64,000 bases of DNA, from positions 654,627 to 718,626 of the forward strand of contig VXNM01000010.1 in NCBI GenBank assembly GCA_009840545.1, given 5' to 3'. Shown piece by piece: positions 9,131-17,255 of this stretch (positions within the stretch are counted from its first letter, which is position 1; every line of letters starts with the position of its first letter). Both the position numbers and the translations under genes were made by a program. Source of the stretch: Gammaproteobacteria bacterium (GTDB taxonomy: Bacteria > Pseudomonadota > Gammaproteobacteria > Pseudomonadales > Azotimanducaceae). Under the pieces are notes generated by a model that did not search any database, had not been told where the DNA came from, and worked only from the letters and a program-made list of their open reading frames with translations.

Positions 9131-9265
9131 AATTGACAACTTTTTTGACATCCTATTTTGCGTTTAATTCATATTAAAAACAATAATTTATGAAGTAAGT
9201 GGAGCGAATTTTCTGCTTGTTTGACATGTTGTTTGACGCGCTATTTGACAAACTGTTTGACACCC
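9131..9265 (+). repeat. Phased 12-bp TTTGAC repeat array around an AT-rich core (copy 2)
   Basis: Same architecture and orientation as the element at 8330-8485. TTG(AC) cores lie at 9133, 9145 and 9158, then four almost regular units at 9221, 9233, 9245 and 9257, exactly 12 bp apart (TTTGACATGTTG, TTTGACGCGCTA, TTTGACAAACTG, TTTGACACCCTC). The block between them contains AAAACAATA followed by ATTTA, shared with copy 1, and a TTCATA/TATGAA inverted pair. The minus-strand reading VSNSLSNSASNNMSNK again shows tetrapeptide periodicity. Confidence 0.6.
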
Positions 9266-9393
9266 TCTGATTGGGAAGTCTGAGCCGAGATTTCGTTATT
9301 CCAAATTCCAGTTCCGACTGGAGCGTAGCTAGTGTTAAGCAGCTTGTATTGCCTTCAATCCTAGCCAAGTCGCCACTTGGACGGCTATCGGTG

Positions 9394-10182
9394 TCAGTTC
9401 TTGAAGACAGGTTTTCGTTTTTCCATAAATGCAGCAACTGCTTCGTGGTGCTCGTCGGAGACGTAGGCCTGCGCAAGTACTTGTCCTTCACGTTCATGCA
9501 CCTTCTTGATATCGGTTTCCGATCCGTTCTGAGTGATTAGTTGCTTGACCCAACGCAATTGGCGTGAAGGGTTGGCGGCCATCTCGCGAGCCAGTTCGAG
9601 TGCAGTTGGAATCAGTTCGTCCGGTGCCACAACGCGGTCGGCAAGACGTTTGGCGAAAGCCTCTTCTCCCGAGTACAAGCGACCTGTCAGGCACATTTCA
9701 TTCGCTGCTCCAAATCCGACTCGCTGGACTAGAAAGTGTGAACTGGCAAGTTCTGGTGTAACTCCCATTTTGACGAACAGCATGCCGAACTTTGCTTCAG
9801 TAGAGGCGATAATGACGTCCATTGGGAGGATCATTGTCGCGCCCACGCCCACGCAGGCACCGTTCACAGCGGCAATCATCGGCTTCGACGATCGGACCAG
9901 TTCGATCCAGTCACCGCCACCTCTCCGTCTTGTACTGTCCTGTGGTTTACCTTCTATACGAGCCTTGAAATTGTCTCGTATGTCCGCACCGGAACAGAAT
10001 CCCCGTCCAGCACCGGTAAATACCATGGCACCAATATCCGAATCCTCGTTGCAAGCGAATATTGCGTCTTGCAATTCCGAACTCATTTCGTGAGTCCAGG
10101 CATTGAGTCGCTCGGGACGGTTGAGTGTAATAGTGGCGACTCCTTCCGATTTGTCAATCAGTATCGTCGAGTATGTGGTCAC
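9394..10182 (-). CDS. Enoyl-CoA hydratase/isomerase family protein
   Basis: A 262-residue crotonase-fold protein beginning with GTG at 10182 (AGGA upstream). Diagnostic segments: VATITLNRPERLNAW near the N-terminus, the oxyanion-hole strand GAGRGFCSGADIRD at 57-70, VNGACVGVGATMILPMDVIIAS in the second oxyanion/catalytic helix, and a C-terminal FMEKRKPVFKN typical of the family. In place of the two catalytic glutamates of classical enoyl-CoA hydratases I see G-ATM near the first position and a MGVTPELASS stretch near the second, so isomerase, hydratase or other acyl-CoA chemistry cannot be separated. Monocistronic and minus strand, next to the repeat desert. Confidence 0.88.
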   Translation of the reverse strand: MTTYSTILIDKSEGVATITLNRPERLNAWTHEMSSELQDAIFACNEDSDIGAMVFTGAGRGFCSGADIRDNFKARIEGKPQDSTRRRGGGDWIELVRSSKPMIAAVNGACVGVGATMILPMDVIIASTEAKFGMLFVKMGVTPELASSHFLVQRVGFGAANEMCLTGRLYSGEEAFAKRLADRVVAPDELIPTALELAREMAANPSRQLRWVKQLITQNGSETDIKKVHEREGQVLAQAYVSDEHHEAVAAFMEKRKPVFKN

Positions 10183-10420
10183 TGGGGGTTCCTGTGTGAT
10201 GTGGGGCAGACATTGTATGGATTGCTACGAATTGAGCATCGTTCTCTAATTGTTGCTTTGTCCGATTTGGATACTGCCCTTCTTGTTACCGTTGTCGTTT
10301 CTCATGCAGGAATGTTGGAGCATTAGGAATCATCGCAGAAGGCGAAGTGTCCTTGTGCCAAAGGGGAGTTGTGCTAGCGTTTTTGATCAGTGTATGTCTG
10401 CCGCACCGAGAGGAACTCAA

Positions 10421-10558
10421 GTGAGCACACCACAGATTTTCTTAGTTGCCGCCGTGCTTCTTGGTTTCTCGATCGGTCCATCAGCCGATACTGTCGGTAG
10501 CGTTGCTGAATCGCACTCCGTTGAATCCAAAGAAGAGCATCAACGAGACGCCGATTGA
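10421..10558 (+). CDS. Short signal-peptide reading frame, 5' part of split EF-hand gene
   Basis: A GTG at 10421 with GAGAGGAA six bases upstream opens a 45-codon frame consisting of a classic signal peptide (PQIFLVAAVLLGFSIGPSADT) and a short charged tail ending at TGA 10556-10558. In another frame, five bases further on, begins the EF-hand coding sequence. The best ribosome site of the locus belongs to this short frame, so I think it is the true N-terminus of the EF-hand protein separated by a one-base frameshift. A leader peptide translated separately is the alternative. Confidence 0.5.
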   Translation: MSTPQIFLVAAVLLGFSIGPSADTVGSVAESHSVESKEEHQRDAD

Positions 10559-10562
10559 GAGT

Positions 10563-10985
10563 ATGGACGCTCAGGAGGAGTTAAACGTAGCGTCCACGAG
10601 AGTGAGCGAAGCTGTCGTTGATCTTGTAAATGCCTTGAAAGAGAGACTTAAAGATAGTCCATTAGTGGACTTCATAACCGAGGACGCGGTGACTGAGAAT
10701 CAGTCGATAATTGGGAAGTACGACTCTGACGGCGATGGTGGGCTATTGAGGGAGCAGCTAGGGTCCGCCGTTGAGAAAGACTTGACTGAAAAGCAAAAGT
10801 CCCTGTCGCCTGAAGGTCTTCGAGCGGAACTAGAGATTCTCCATAGCGTAGCCGACGGAGACCGGGATGGTAGTTTTACGCTTGACGAGTTAACCGACTT
10901 CCTTATTAAAGCGGCCGAAGAACTGAACGAGTTGCACGACAAACGTTTCCGGATAAACCCAATGAACAACCTGCTTCTGACTTAA
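10563..10985 (+). CDS. EF-hand calcium-binding protein (likely frameshifted from its signal peptide)
   Basis: A 140-residue protein with two EF-hand loops: D54-S-D-G-D-G-G-L-L-R-E-Q65 and D98-G-D-R-D-G-S-F-T-L-D-E109. The second is canonical; the first has Gln in place of the terminal Glu. The rest is predicted helical. The frame continues open upstream, but that extension is not protein-like, and the adjacent frame carries a good signal peptide. If the frameshift is real, the ancestral product was a secreted/periplasmic EF-hand protein of about 185 residues starting at 10421. If not, this is a cytosolic protein starting at the ATG at 10563 with weak GAGAG spacing. Confidence 0.65.
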   Translation: MDAQEELNVASTRVSEAVVDLVNALKERLKDSPLVDFITEDAVTENQSIIGKYDSDGDGGLLREQLGSAVEKDLTEKQKSLSPEGLRAELEILHSVADGDRDGSFTLDELTDFLIKAAEELNELHDKRFRINPMNNLLLT

Positions 10986-11230
10986 ACGAGACTGAGGACG
11001 ACGATCACTCTAACTAACAATTTGCTAGATCAATCTGTAAGTGTGAAGTTTCATTGAGATCCGCCGCGCTGAGCTGTTACACAATCTGCCAAACTCCCTC
11101 CCTTCAAGCTATTCGAAGATGGGGAAACCTGAAGTGGTTTGTGGCCTACAGTCGTTGCAAGCTCGAAAGCAAGTCGTGCAAGAGATCACAAGAGTAGGTC
11201 TAACACCCAAGTCGGAAATGAATTTCAGTC

Positions 11231-11938
11231 TTACTCTGCTTGGACTTGCCGAGCTATCGCTGGGTAGATGACTTCGCCCCAGTCGTGATCTGATTGCTCC
11301 AGCACTATTGCGACAAATCCCGGCACAAGATAGCCCAAGATGTTCGCACCGTCCTTGACTTGGTCGCGGTTAATGGACCCTTGGTACGTTGCCGATCCGT
11401 GTATGAGTTGGTTTCGCAGGGTGTAGAGTCTGTCGAAGACAATTTCAAGCAATTCGAGAGTCTTGTTTTGACGTTTACTCCCTAATGCAGCAAGGGCTTT
11501 TACTCCACTTCTTTTCAGCTGAATCTCCCAATCTGTGTCGCGCCCGGTAGTCTGAAATTCCCAGAAAAGAGAAAACACGTACTTGTTTTGTACCAGCGTT
11601 CGTATCGCGCCCGGAAATACAGTCCACAGTGCGTTGTAGATCGTATTCTCACTGTCGTACTTCAGGAGATTCCTGAAGAAGTCCATGTACTGGCTTGTGT
11701 CAGTCGGTGGATTGTTCAACGCTGGTTTAATCGAATACATCGAGTTGAACGATATCCAAAAGAAAATGAAAGCACCGTCGAAGTCTTCTTGCTCAAGCAA
11801 TGCCTCACCCTTTTCTAGCCAACTCAATGCTCGTCGGAGTCTAATGGCATTTCGGTCCGAGAGCATGGACCTCTTCAATTCGTAGTCGCTCGCTAGTTGG
11901 GACGCGGATTGGATTGAAAGAGAATCGAATTCACTCAT
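11231..11938 (-). CDS. HEPN-like domain protein
   Basis: A 235-residue, helix-rich protein. R175-N-Q-L-I-H180 matches the R-x4-H motif of HEPN-superfamily RNases, preceded by LELLEIVFDRLYTL, a typical HEPN helix; an N-terminal FDGAFIFFWISFNSMYS helix also fits Apea/MAE-type HEPN proteins. The frame is open to a TTG at 11947, but the ATG at 11938 gives the ATGAGTGA overlap with the hemW stop, so it is probably co-translated with hemW. HEPN proteins often act as RNases or toxins, but no MNT or other antitoxin partner is next to it. Family assignment is from motif and helix pattern only. Confidence 0.65.
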   Translation of the reverse strand: MSEFDSLSIQSASQLASDYELKRSMLSDRNAIRLRRALSWLEKGEALLEQEDFDGAFIFFWISFNSMYSIKPALNNPPTDTSQYMDFFRNLLKYDSENTIYNALWTVFPGAIRTLVQNKYVFSLFWEFQTTGRDTDWEIQLKRSGVKALAALGSKRQNKTLELLEIVFDRLYTLRNQLIHGSATYQGSINRDQVKDGANILGYLVPGFVAIVLEQSDHDWGEVIYPAIARQVQAE

Positions 11939-13046
11939 TGATTCCAACGCCTGTAGTACTCAAGAATTCAGAAACCACCCCATTTAGTTGCTGAAATCCT
12001 TTGGGTGTGAGCTGAAGTCGGTTAGGTTGCATGAGATCCCATGACCGTAGCCTTTCGACGGTCGCTCGGATTGTACAGAACGGTAGTCCTGTCTGTTTGT
12101 GAAACAAGTCCTCCTCGACTCCGTCGCACAAGCGAAGCGCATTCATCATGAATTCCACTGGAATGTCTTCATTCGTGACCATGGTGCTCGAACCCTTTGT
12201 TCCCTGCATGTATGACTTTGGCATACGTGCTTTGGATGTTCTGAGAATTCCATCCCCAGTCGAAAGCTTGCCGTGGGCACCAGCGCCAACTCCAAAATAA
12301 TCCCCGAACAACCAATAGTTGAGGTTGTGTTCACATGTCAAGTCGTTGCGGGCGTAGGCTGAGACTTCATAGCGCTCGAAACCGTTGTCAGCCAACAATC
12401 GTACGCCCTCTTCCTCCATCTCTGCTCGGTAGTCTGTCGAAGCCAGTTTCGGAGGGGACTTTGCAAACACCGTATTGGGTTCTATGGTGAGTTCGTACCA
12501 GGAAATGTGCTGCGGTCCAAGCGCAATGGCCGTCTGTAGGTCCTCCATTGCTTGATCGATGGTTTGATTGGGCAAGCCATACATCAAATCGACATTTACC
12601 GAATCAAGTCCAGCTGTCAAGGCCTTTTCGATCGCTCGACTTGCTTCCAACGGTCCATGTATGCGCCCAAGCGCTTTGAGATGATCTAGATGGAAGGACT
12701 GTGCACCGAGCGACACACGGGTGATGCCTGCATTCCTGTAGTGTCGAAAGTCCACATGCTCTGTCGTGCCTGGATTGGCCTCCATGGTCACTTCTCTTAA
12801 TTGAGCTTGTCTGAGCGTCGCTAGGATGCGATAAAACGAATCGGGCGAAAAGAGGCTGGGTGTGCCACCACCGAAATAAACGGTGTTGATCTGGAGAGGA
12901 TGGTTCTCAAGTTCGTTCTTCAGATCGGCTATTACGCGATCTACGTATTTGGACTCTTCGAAATCGTTCCGGATCTCGTGAGAATTGAAATCACAATAGG
13001 GACATTTGCGCACACACCAGGGAATGTGAACATAGAGCCCGGCCAC
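11931..13046 (-). CDS. hemW: Radical SAM heme chaperone HemW
   Basis: A 371-residue protein starting with GTG directly after the rdgB stop (TAA-GTG). The radical-SAM cluster motif is C11-VRK-C15-PY-C18 followed by DFNSH, the HemW form. VYFGGGTPSLF is the SAM glycine motif. TMEANPGT and GITRVSLGAQSFHLDHLKALGR are very characteristic of HemW/HemN-like proteins. HemW binds heme and delivers it to respiratory enzymes and is not a coproporphyrinogen oxidase. Downstream it overlaps a HEPN-like gene instead of the usual next gene. End of the conserved housekeeping operon. Confidence 0.95.
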   Translation of the reverse strand: MAGLYVHIPWCVRKCPYCDFNSHEIRNDFEESKYVDRVIADLKNELENHPLQINTVYFGGGTPSLFSPDSFYRILATLRQAQLREVTMEANPGTTEHVDFRHYRNAGITRVSLGAQSFHLDHLKALGRIHGPLEASRAIEKALTAGLDSVNVDLMYGLPNQTIDQAMEDLQTAIALGPQHISWYELTIEPNTVFAKSPPKLASTDYRAEMEEEGVRLLADNGFERYEVSAYARNDLTCEHNLNYWLFGDYFGVGAGAHGKLSTGDGILRTSKARMPKSYMQGTKGSSTMVTNEDIPVEFMMNALRLCDGVEEDLFHKQTGLPFCTIRATVERLRSWDLMQPNRLQLTPKGFQQLNGVVSEFLSTTGVGINE

Positions 13047-13664
13047 TTAATTGCCTAGCCGTGTCTTTAGACGTTCAACAAATTCTTGGGAAGCTCGTGC
13101 GCGGTGGCTCTGTTTGTTCTTGGTTGCGGGTTCCAATTCAGCCGCGGTAAGCGACATGCCATCGGGTTTGAAGAGAGGATCGTAGCCAAATCCATTTGAA
13201 CCTCTGGAGGATCGGACGATCTGGCCGTGCCAAGTTCCGATTGAAATCTCAGGCATAGGATCGTTGACACTATCGATGTAGACAAGCACTGCACAGAAAT
13301 ACGCTCTAGCATCTCTCTCGGAATCGTTTTTCTCATACAGCCGATGCAGAAGAAGATGGTTGTTTAGGTTTGCATCGGCATGATCGCCTGCGTACCGAGC
13401 GGACCGAATACCTGGATCTCCATTCAAGCTGGGAACAACCAATCCTGAGTCATCGGCAATTGACGGAAGTCCTGTGTGTGCAGATGCGTGACGCGCTTTG
13501 ATCAGCGAGTTTTCAACAAACGTGCTTCCGGTTTCTTCGACTGACTGAATGTTCCAATGAGATTGAGAAACCAAATCGAGGGAAAGTGGCTTGAGCAGCT
13601 CACGTAGCTCGCGAAGCTTATGCGGATTGTTGCTCGCGAGAACAACTTTCTTTTGCGCGTTCAA
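13047..13664 (-). CDS. rdgB: XTP/dITP diphosphatase (non-canonical purine NTP pyrophosphatase)
   Basis: A 205-residue RdgB/HAM1 family enzyme that hydrolyses dITP, dHAPTP and XTP to monophosphates, protecting DNA from hypoxanthine and xanthine. Motifs: VVLASNNPHKLRELRELL at the N-terminus, SFVENS-type TFVENSLIKARHAS, ADDSGLVV, GNGFGYDPLF-type SNGFGYDPLFKPDG, and the C-terminal KNKQSHRARA. Start ATG at 13664. Position between DUF4426 and hemW is as in Pseudomonas. Confidence 0.96.
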   Translation of the reverse strand: MNAQKKVVLASNNPHKLRELRELLKPLSLDLVSQSHWNIQSVEETGSTFVENSLIKARHASAHTGLPSIADDSGLVVPSLNGDPGIRSARYAGDHADANLNNHLLLHRLYEKNDSERDARAYFCAVLVYIDSVNDPMPEISIGTWHGQIVRSSRGSNGFGYDPLFKPDGMSLTAAELEPATKNKQSHRARASQEFVERLKTRLGN

Positions 13665-13703
13665 TTTTCCACTCGAGTCCGGACTCGTGGTAATAGGAAA
13701 GTG

Positions 13704-14138
13704 CTACTTTTCCACGGGGTCCTCTAGGTTCGAGTAGACCTTCTGTTCAAACTTGAGACTTTCTTTGCCGTCCGGGAGCTTTACCTCTACTTCGAACTTC
13801 AGATTCTCACCGTCTGTGAACTTGAAACTGGAAAGAGAATAAACGGCATCGGATTCCTTGATGGTCTTGAACTTGAGCTTGATCGTCTGTCCCATGAGAT
13901 TCTTGAACTCGCCCGTGACTTCGGCCTCGTAGGGCTTCCCTTCAGAATCTACAACCGTGATGTTGCACAGCGCGCGGTTCTTGCCGCGTACGATCTTGTG
14001 TCTCTCCGCAGTTTCCTTTGGAATGAGAGTCGAAGGTATGACGCTGTAGTGAACGGTGTAGTCACCCAATTCAACTGATTGATCACCGAACGCCGCAATT
14101 CCCAGCATCAGCGCGATCGCGTAGAAAACTTGCTTCAC
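13704..14138 (-). CDS. DUF4426 domain protein, exported
   Basis: A 144-residue protein starting at GTG 14138, which overlaps the metW stop (GTGA). That start gives a signal peptide ([18 protein letters not shown]). The mature part matches the DUF4426 pattern: a short beta-rich domain beginning LGDYTVHYSVIPSTLIP, and ending with a KLPDG...KFEQKVY strand. The frame continues open upstream inside metW, but that part is antisense-like. DUF4426 genes are nearly always found between metW and rdgB in gammaproteobacteria; the function is unknown and the product is expected in the periplasm. Confidence 0.88.
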   Translation of the reverse strand: MKQVFYAIALMLGIAAFGDQSVELGDYTVHYSVIPSTLIPKETAERHKIVRGKNRALCNITVVDSEGKPYEAEVTGEFKNLMGQTIKLKFKTIKESDAVYSLSSFKFTDGENLKFEVEVKLPDGKESLKFEQKVYSNLEDPVEK

Positions 14139-14731
14139 TTGCCTCTCCCCAAGACGTAGAAACCCGTAGTTCCAAAGAGGTTGGACAGAGCGCTCTTTGA
14201 GGTCACCTTGCGATACTTCGGATCGATCACGCTCCGTTCTACAACCTCCAGTTTTTCCAACTGGCACATTTCGTCGAAGTCCCTAAACGTGCACAGATGA
14301 ATGTTGGGCGTGTTGTACCAAGCGTGGGGAAGATGTTCCGCCACGGGCATTCGACCTCGGAACAACAGTTGAAAGCGACATCGCCAATGCCCAAAGTTTG
14401 GAAAAGACACAATGCATCGATTTGCAATTCGCAGGAGTTCCCTTAGCAAGGTTCTCGGGGATTCGAGTGCTTGAAGAGTCTCCGTCATAACGACGATGTC
14501 GAAACTGTCGTCCGGAAACCGATCCAATCCCGAATTCAGGTCATGTTCAATGACGTTGACCCCACGTTGGATGCAACTCTCGATCGCGTCCTGATCGCGC
14601 TCGACTCCATATCCTCTTATGCTCTTGGATTCCTGAAGATACTCGAGGAGCTTTCCGTCGCCGCATCCTAGATCGAGCACCCGAGCATTGTCTTCAACAA
14701 AGTCGGCGACGTGTTTTAGGTCAATTCTCAT
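14135..14731 (-). CDS. metW: Methionine biosynthesis protein MetW
   Basis: A 198-residue SAM-methyltransferase-fold protein that works with MetX. Motif I is [15 protein letters not shown] (18-32), followed by [19 protein letters not shown] and the family-typical [37 protein letters not shown] region and FREFD-like TFRDFDEMC. Its start overlaps the metX stop (ATGA at 14731-14728) and its stop overlaps the next start, so the three genes are translationally coupled. MetW proteins are thought to activate or stabilise MetX rather than methylate a known substrate. Confidence 0.95.
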   Translation of the reverse strand: MRIDLKHVADFVEDNARVLDLGCGDGKLLEYLQESKSIRGYGVERDQDAIESCIQRGVNVIEHDLNSGLDRFPDDSFDIVVMTETLQALESPRTLLRELLRIANRCIVSFPNFGHWRCRFQLLFRGRMPVAEHLPHAWYNTPNIHLCTFRDFDEMCQLEKLEVVERSVIDPKYRKVTSKSALSNLFGTTGFYVLGRGK

Positions 14732-15870
14732 GCGTCCAATTCGTCCGCGACACTTGCCAGGTATGTTTTAAGCACGGTGAAGTAACGAGGTATATCCATG
14801 AGGAACGAGTCGTGTCCCATATTGCTCACGATGTTTGCGCTGACTGTGGATTTTCCAGCCGCGACAAGAGCATCAACAATTTCGTTGGACCGTTCAGGGG
14901 AAAAACGCCAATCGCTCGAAAAGGAGATCACCAGAAATTTCGCCGTTGCAGGTTGGAGAGTGTCCACTAGATTATCGTTGTGTTCAATCGCGGGATCAAA
15001 GTAGTCCAAAGCTCGCGTGACTAATACATAGGTGTTGGGGTCGAACGTCTGTGCGAAACGGGATCCTTGGTAGTGCAAATAGCTTTCAACTTGGAACTGG
15101 ACATCGCGTCCCTGTTCAATGTCTCCGGACTTTACTTCACGCCCAAATTTCGTCCCCATTGAGTCGTCCGATAGATAAGTGACGTGTCCAATCATGCGGG
15201 CGAGCCCAAGACCGGGTAGTGCTTCGTCTGATGAACCATCGACCGAGTCCATTTTGATTGCCAGGCGGGCGATTTCGTTGAACGCGATATTTTGCGCCGA
15301 GAGTTTGGGAGCGCAAGCGATGAGTACGGCGTGCCCAATTCGATCAGGATAGTCGATAGCCCACTGTAGGGCTTGCATTCCTCCGAGGCTGCCTCCGATA
15401 ACGGCCGCAAATCGTTCGATGTTCAAAGCGTCTGCCAACATTGCTTGAGTCTTGACCCAATCCTTGACGGTGACGGTCGGGAAATCCTCTCCATACGGTT
15501 CTCCTGTTTTGGGATTTACGGACCGCGGACCGGTCGACCCGTGACAGCCACCGAGATTGTTGAGCGAGACGACATGAAATCTGTTTGTGTCGATGGGTTT
15601 GCCCGGTCCGATGCAGTTGTCCCACCATCCTGGACGGGTTTCGGTTTCGCTATGAAATCCCGCTGCGTGATGGTGTCCGGACAGCGCGTGGCAAATCAGC
15701 ACTGCATTGGTACGATCCTGATTGAGATCACCGTAGGTCTCGTAGATCAGTTCAAGGCGCGGCAGGACCTCGCCGCACTGAAGAGTTACACCTTGATCAA
15801 GTTCTAGGAGTTTTGGCTCTACGATACCGACAGAACCGTGAGTGTCGGGCACGGGTGCATTCATCTTCAC
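14728..15870 (-). CDS. metX: Homoserine O-acyltransferase MetX (acetyl or succinyl)
   Basis: A 380-residue alpha/beta hydrolase-fold acyltransferase that activates homoserine for methionine synthesis. The nucleophile elbow is [13 protein letters not shown] with Ser161. [34 protein letters not shown] and [17 protein letters not shown] are hallmark segments. The C-terminal part has [13 protein letters not shown] (catalytic Asp region) and [10 protein letters not shown] (catalytic His). Whether it uses acetyl- or succinyl-CoA cannot be told with confidence by eye; MetX next to MetW in gammaproteobacteria is often a succinyltransferase. First gene of the met part of the operon. Confidence 0.95.
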   Translation of the reverse strand: MKMNAPVPDTHGSVGIVEPKLLELDQGVTLQCGEVLPRLELIYETYGDLNQDRTNAVLICHALSGHHHAAGFHSETETRPGWWDNCIGPGKPIDTNRFHVVSLNNLGGCHGSTGPRSVNPKTGEPYGEDFPTVTVKDWVKTQAMLADALNIERFAAVIGGSLGGMQALQWAIDYPDRIGHAVLIACAPKLSAQNIAFNEIARLAIKMDSVDGSSDEALPGLGLARMIGHVTYLSDDSMGTKFGREVKSGDIEQGRDVQFQVESYLHYQGSRFAQTFDPNTYVLVTRALDYFDPAIEHNDNLVDTLQPATAKFLVISFSSDWRFSPERSNEIVDALVAAGKSTVSANIVSNMGHDSFLMDIPRYFTVLKTYLASVADELDA

Positions 15871-15876
15871 CGCACA

Positions 15877-16443
15877 TTATGTTGCGAGTTGCGGCACGTA
15901 TTTAAGCAACGGGACTATATAGGAATTTCCCATAAGCAGGACGAGCATTCCAAGCATTGGTGAAAAGTCGAATCCAGCCATGGGCGGAAGCATCTTTCGC
16001 AGGGGTGCCAAGAATGGATCGGCAAGTTGCTTCGCTACTTCAGCCAGCGGCGAGTACACGGTTGGAGCAACCCAACTCATAATCACCGAAGCAAGAATCG
16101 CCACAAGGTATACCCAAATAGCTATTTGAACCGCTGAAACGGCTCCGTTCCACACATATGCCCAGAGAGGAAACACGTCTACTACCCCGGCGTGCAAGAC
16201 TCGAATGTAGACACTGGCAGTTTCGAGAACCAGCGTTGCCAGCAAAGAAGCCAGGTCCAATCGCCGCGAAACAGGCAGCAGCTTTCGAACGGGATTCAAC
16301 ACGGGATCCGTAATGCGCATGATCGAGTTTACGATTGGGCTGTAGAAGTTGGCTCCCGCTAGGTGCAAGAGAAAGCGTAAGAGGCAGAAAAGTGCAAAGA
16401 CACTTACTGCAAAATCGACAATGAAAAGCAATGGTCCGCCCAC
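15877..16443 (-). CDS. yggT: YggT family membrane protein
   Basis: A 188-residue inner-membrane protein starting at GTG 16443, five bases after the proC stop. It consists of two homologous YggT units: about 8-95 and 100-185, each with two hydrophobic helices and a proline-rich P-x-x-P-x-RK-LLP segment (TDPVLNPVRKLLP and ADPFLAPLRKMLPP). YggT proteins are found beside proC and yggS in most gammaproteobacteria and are linked to osmotic or cell-division phenotypes; no enzymatic role is established. Confidence 0.93.
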   Translation of the reverse strand: MGGPLLFIVDFAVSVFALFCLLRFLLHLAGANFYSPIVNSIMRITDPVLNPVRKLLPVSRRLDLASLLATLVLETASVYIRVLHAGVVDVFPLWAYVWNGAVSAVQIAIWVYLVAILASVIMSWVAPTVYSPLAEVAKQLADPFLAPLRKMLPPMAGFDFSPMLGMLVLLMGNSYIVPLLKYVPQLAT

Positions 16444-16448
16444 GGTGA

Positions 16449-17255
16449 TTACAAACTAGAGGTTAATTCAGCCGATCGTGCAAAAGCGGCTCTGACTGCA
16501 TCCATGATGGAATCTCGCACGCGGTTTGCGTCCAAGACCGAAAGTGCACGCTCGGTTGTCCCTCCGGGAGAGGCGACTTGATTTCGAAGAGTTGCAGGAT
16601 CATCTTTGGAGTTCACGGCAATGCGCGCCGCTCCCAGAGCGGTGCGAGTTGCGAACTGCTGGGCATTTGTCTCATCCATACCAAGCTCCTTTGCAGCGTG
16701 AATGATGGCGTCCATCAAGTAAAAAAAGTATGCAAGTCCCGTGCCTGATACTGCTGTGACGATATCTATTTGGCTGTCCTCGGACATCCACACAGCTTCT
16801 CCAAGTGAATCAAACACACTTTGGACGATCATTTTTTGAGTATCGGTCACGTGGCAATTTGCGTACATGCCTGTTACACCTTCGTTCAATGAAACTGCCA
16901 AGTTCGGCATGCAATGAACGATGGGTGTGGATTCGGGCAACCATGTCTCAAGGTTTGACAAAGGGACACCGGCGGCGATCGAAATAACCAATCGATTTTT
17001 GATTGTGTTTGCGTGAGCTGTGACAACGGTCTTAATTATTTGGGGTTTTACAGCGAGTATGACGATATTGGATGCGGAGATTGCCTCTTTGTTGCTAGTC
17101 GTCGTGTGCACATTCTGGCTTGTGTAGCCGGCAAGCTGTTCCTGGATGGGGTCGGAGACAACTATTGAGGCATCGAGTTGTTGATTGTCCGCGATGCCGA
17201 CAGCAAGCGCACGTCCCATGTGTCCGCTACCTAGAACGGCGATTCGATGGCTCAT
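16449..17255 (-). CDS. proC: Pyrroline-5-carboxylate reductase
   Basis: A 268-residue NADPH-dependent enzyme making L-proline from pyrroline-5-carboxylate. The start at 17255 (ATG overlapping the yggS stop as ATGA) gives the expected N-terminal Rossmann motif IAVLGSGHMGRALAVG. Other marks: VVILAVKPQ, LVISIAAGVPL, HCMPNLAVSLNEGVTG, and the C-terminal signature NQVASPGGTTERALSVLD. The open frame extends 34 codons upstream into yggS in another frame; that is not coding. Cytosolic decamer in known relatives. Confidence 0.95.
   Translation of the reverse strand: MSHRIAVLGSGHMGRALAVGIADNQQLDASIVVSDPIQEQLAGYTSQNVHTTTSNKEAISASNIVILAVKPQIIKTVVTAHANTIKNRLVISIAAGVPLSNLETWLPESTPIVHCMPNLAVSLNEGVTGMYANCHVTDTQKMIVQSVFDSLGEAVWMSEDSQIDIVTAVSGTGLAYFFYLMDAIIHAAKELGMDETNAQQFATRTALGAARIAVNSKDDPATLRNQVASPGGTTERALSVLDANRVRDSIMDAVRAAFARSAELTSSL

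Larger units (their letters stand above)
8315..9393. other. Gene-poor stretch with two copies of a phased-repeat element
   Basis: About 1.08 kb without a convincing gene. Short frames on both strands (for example around 8820-9136) lack ribosome sites and recognisable domains. The stretch is bracketed by the two repeat elements described separately (8330-8485 and 9131-9265). Between them (8486-9130) I see no RNA gene or regulatory site I can name. Confidence 0.6.

Noticed and set aside
8822-9136. Plus-strand 104-codon frame in the gene desert
   Set aside because: No ribosome site, odd composition rich in Cys/Ser and no domain; treated as noncoding.
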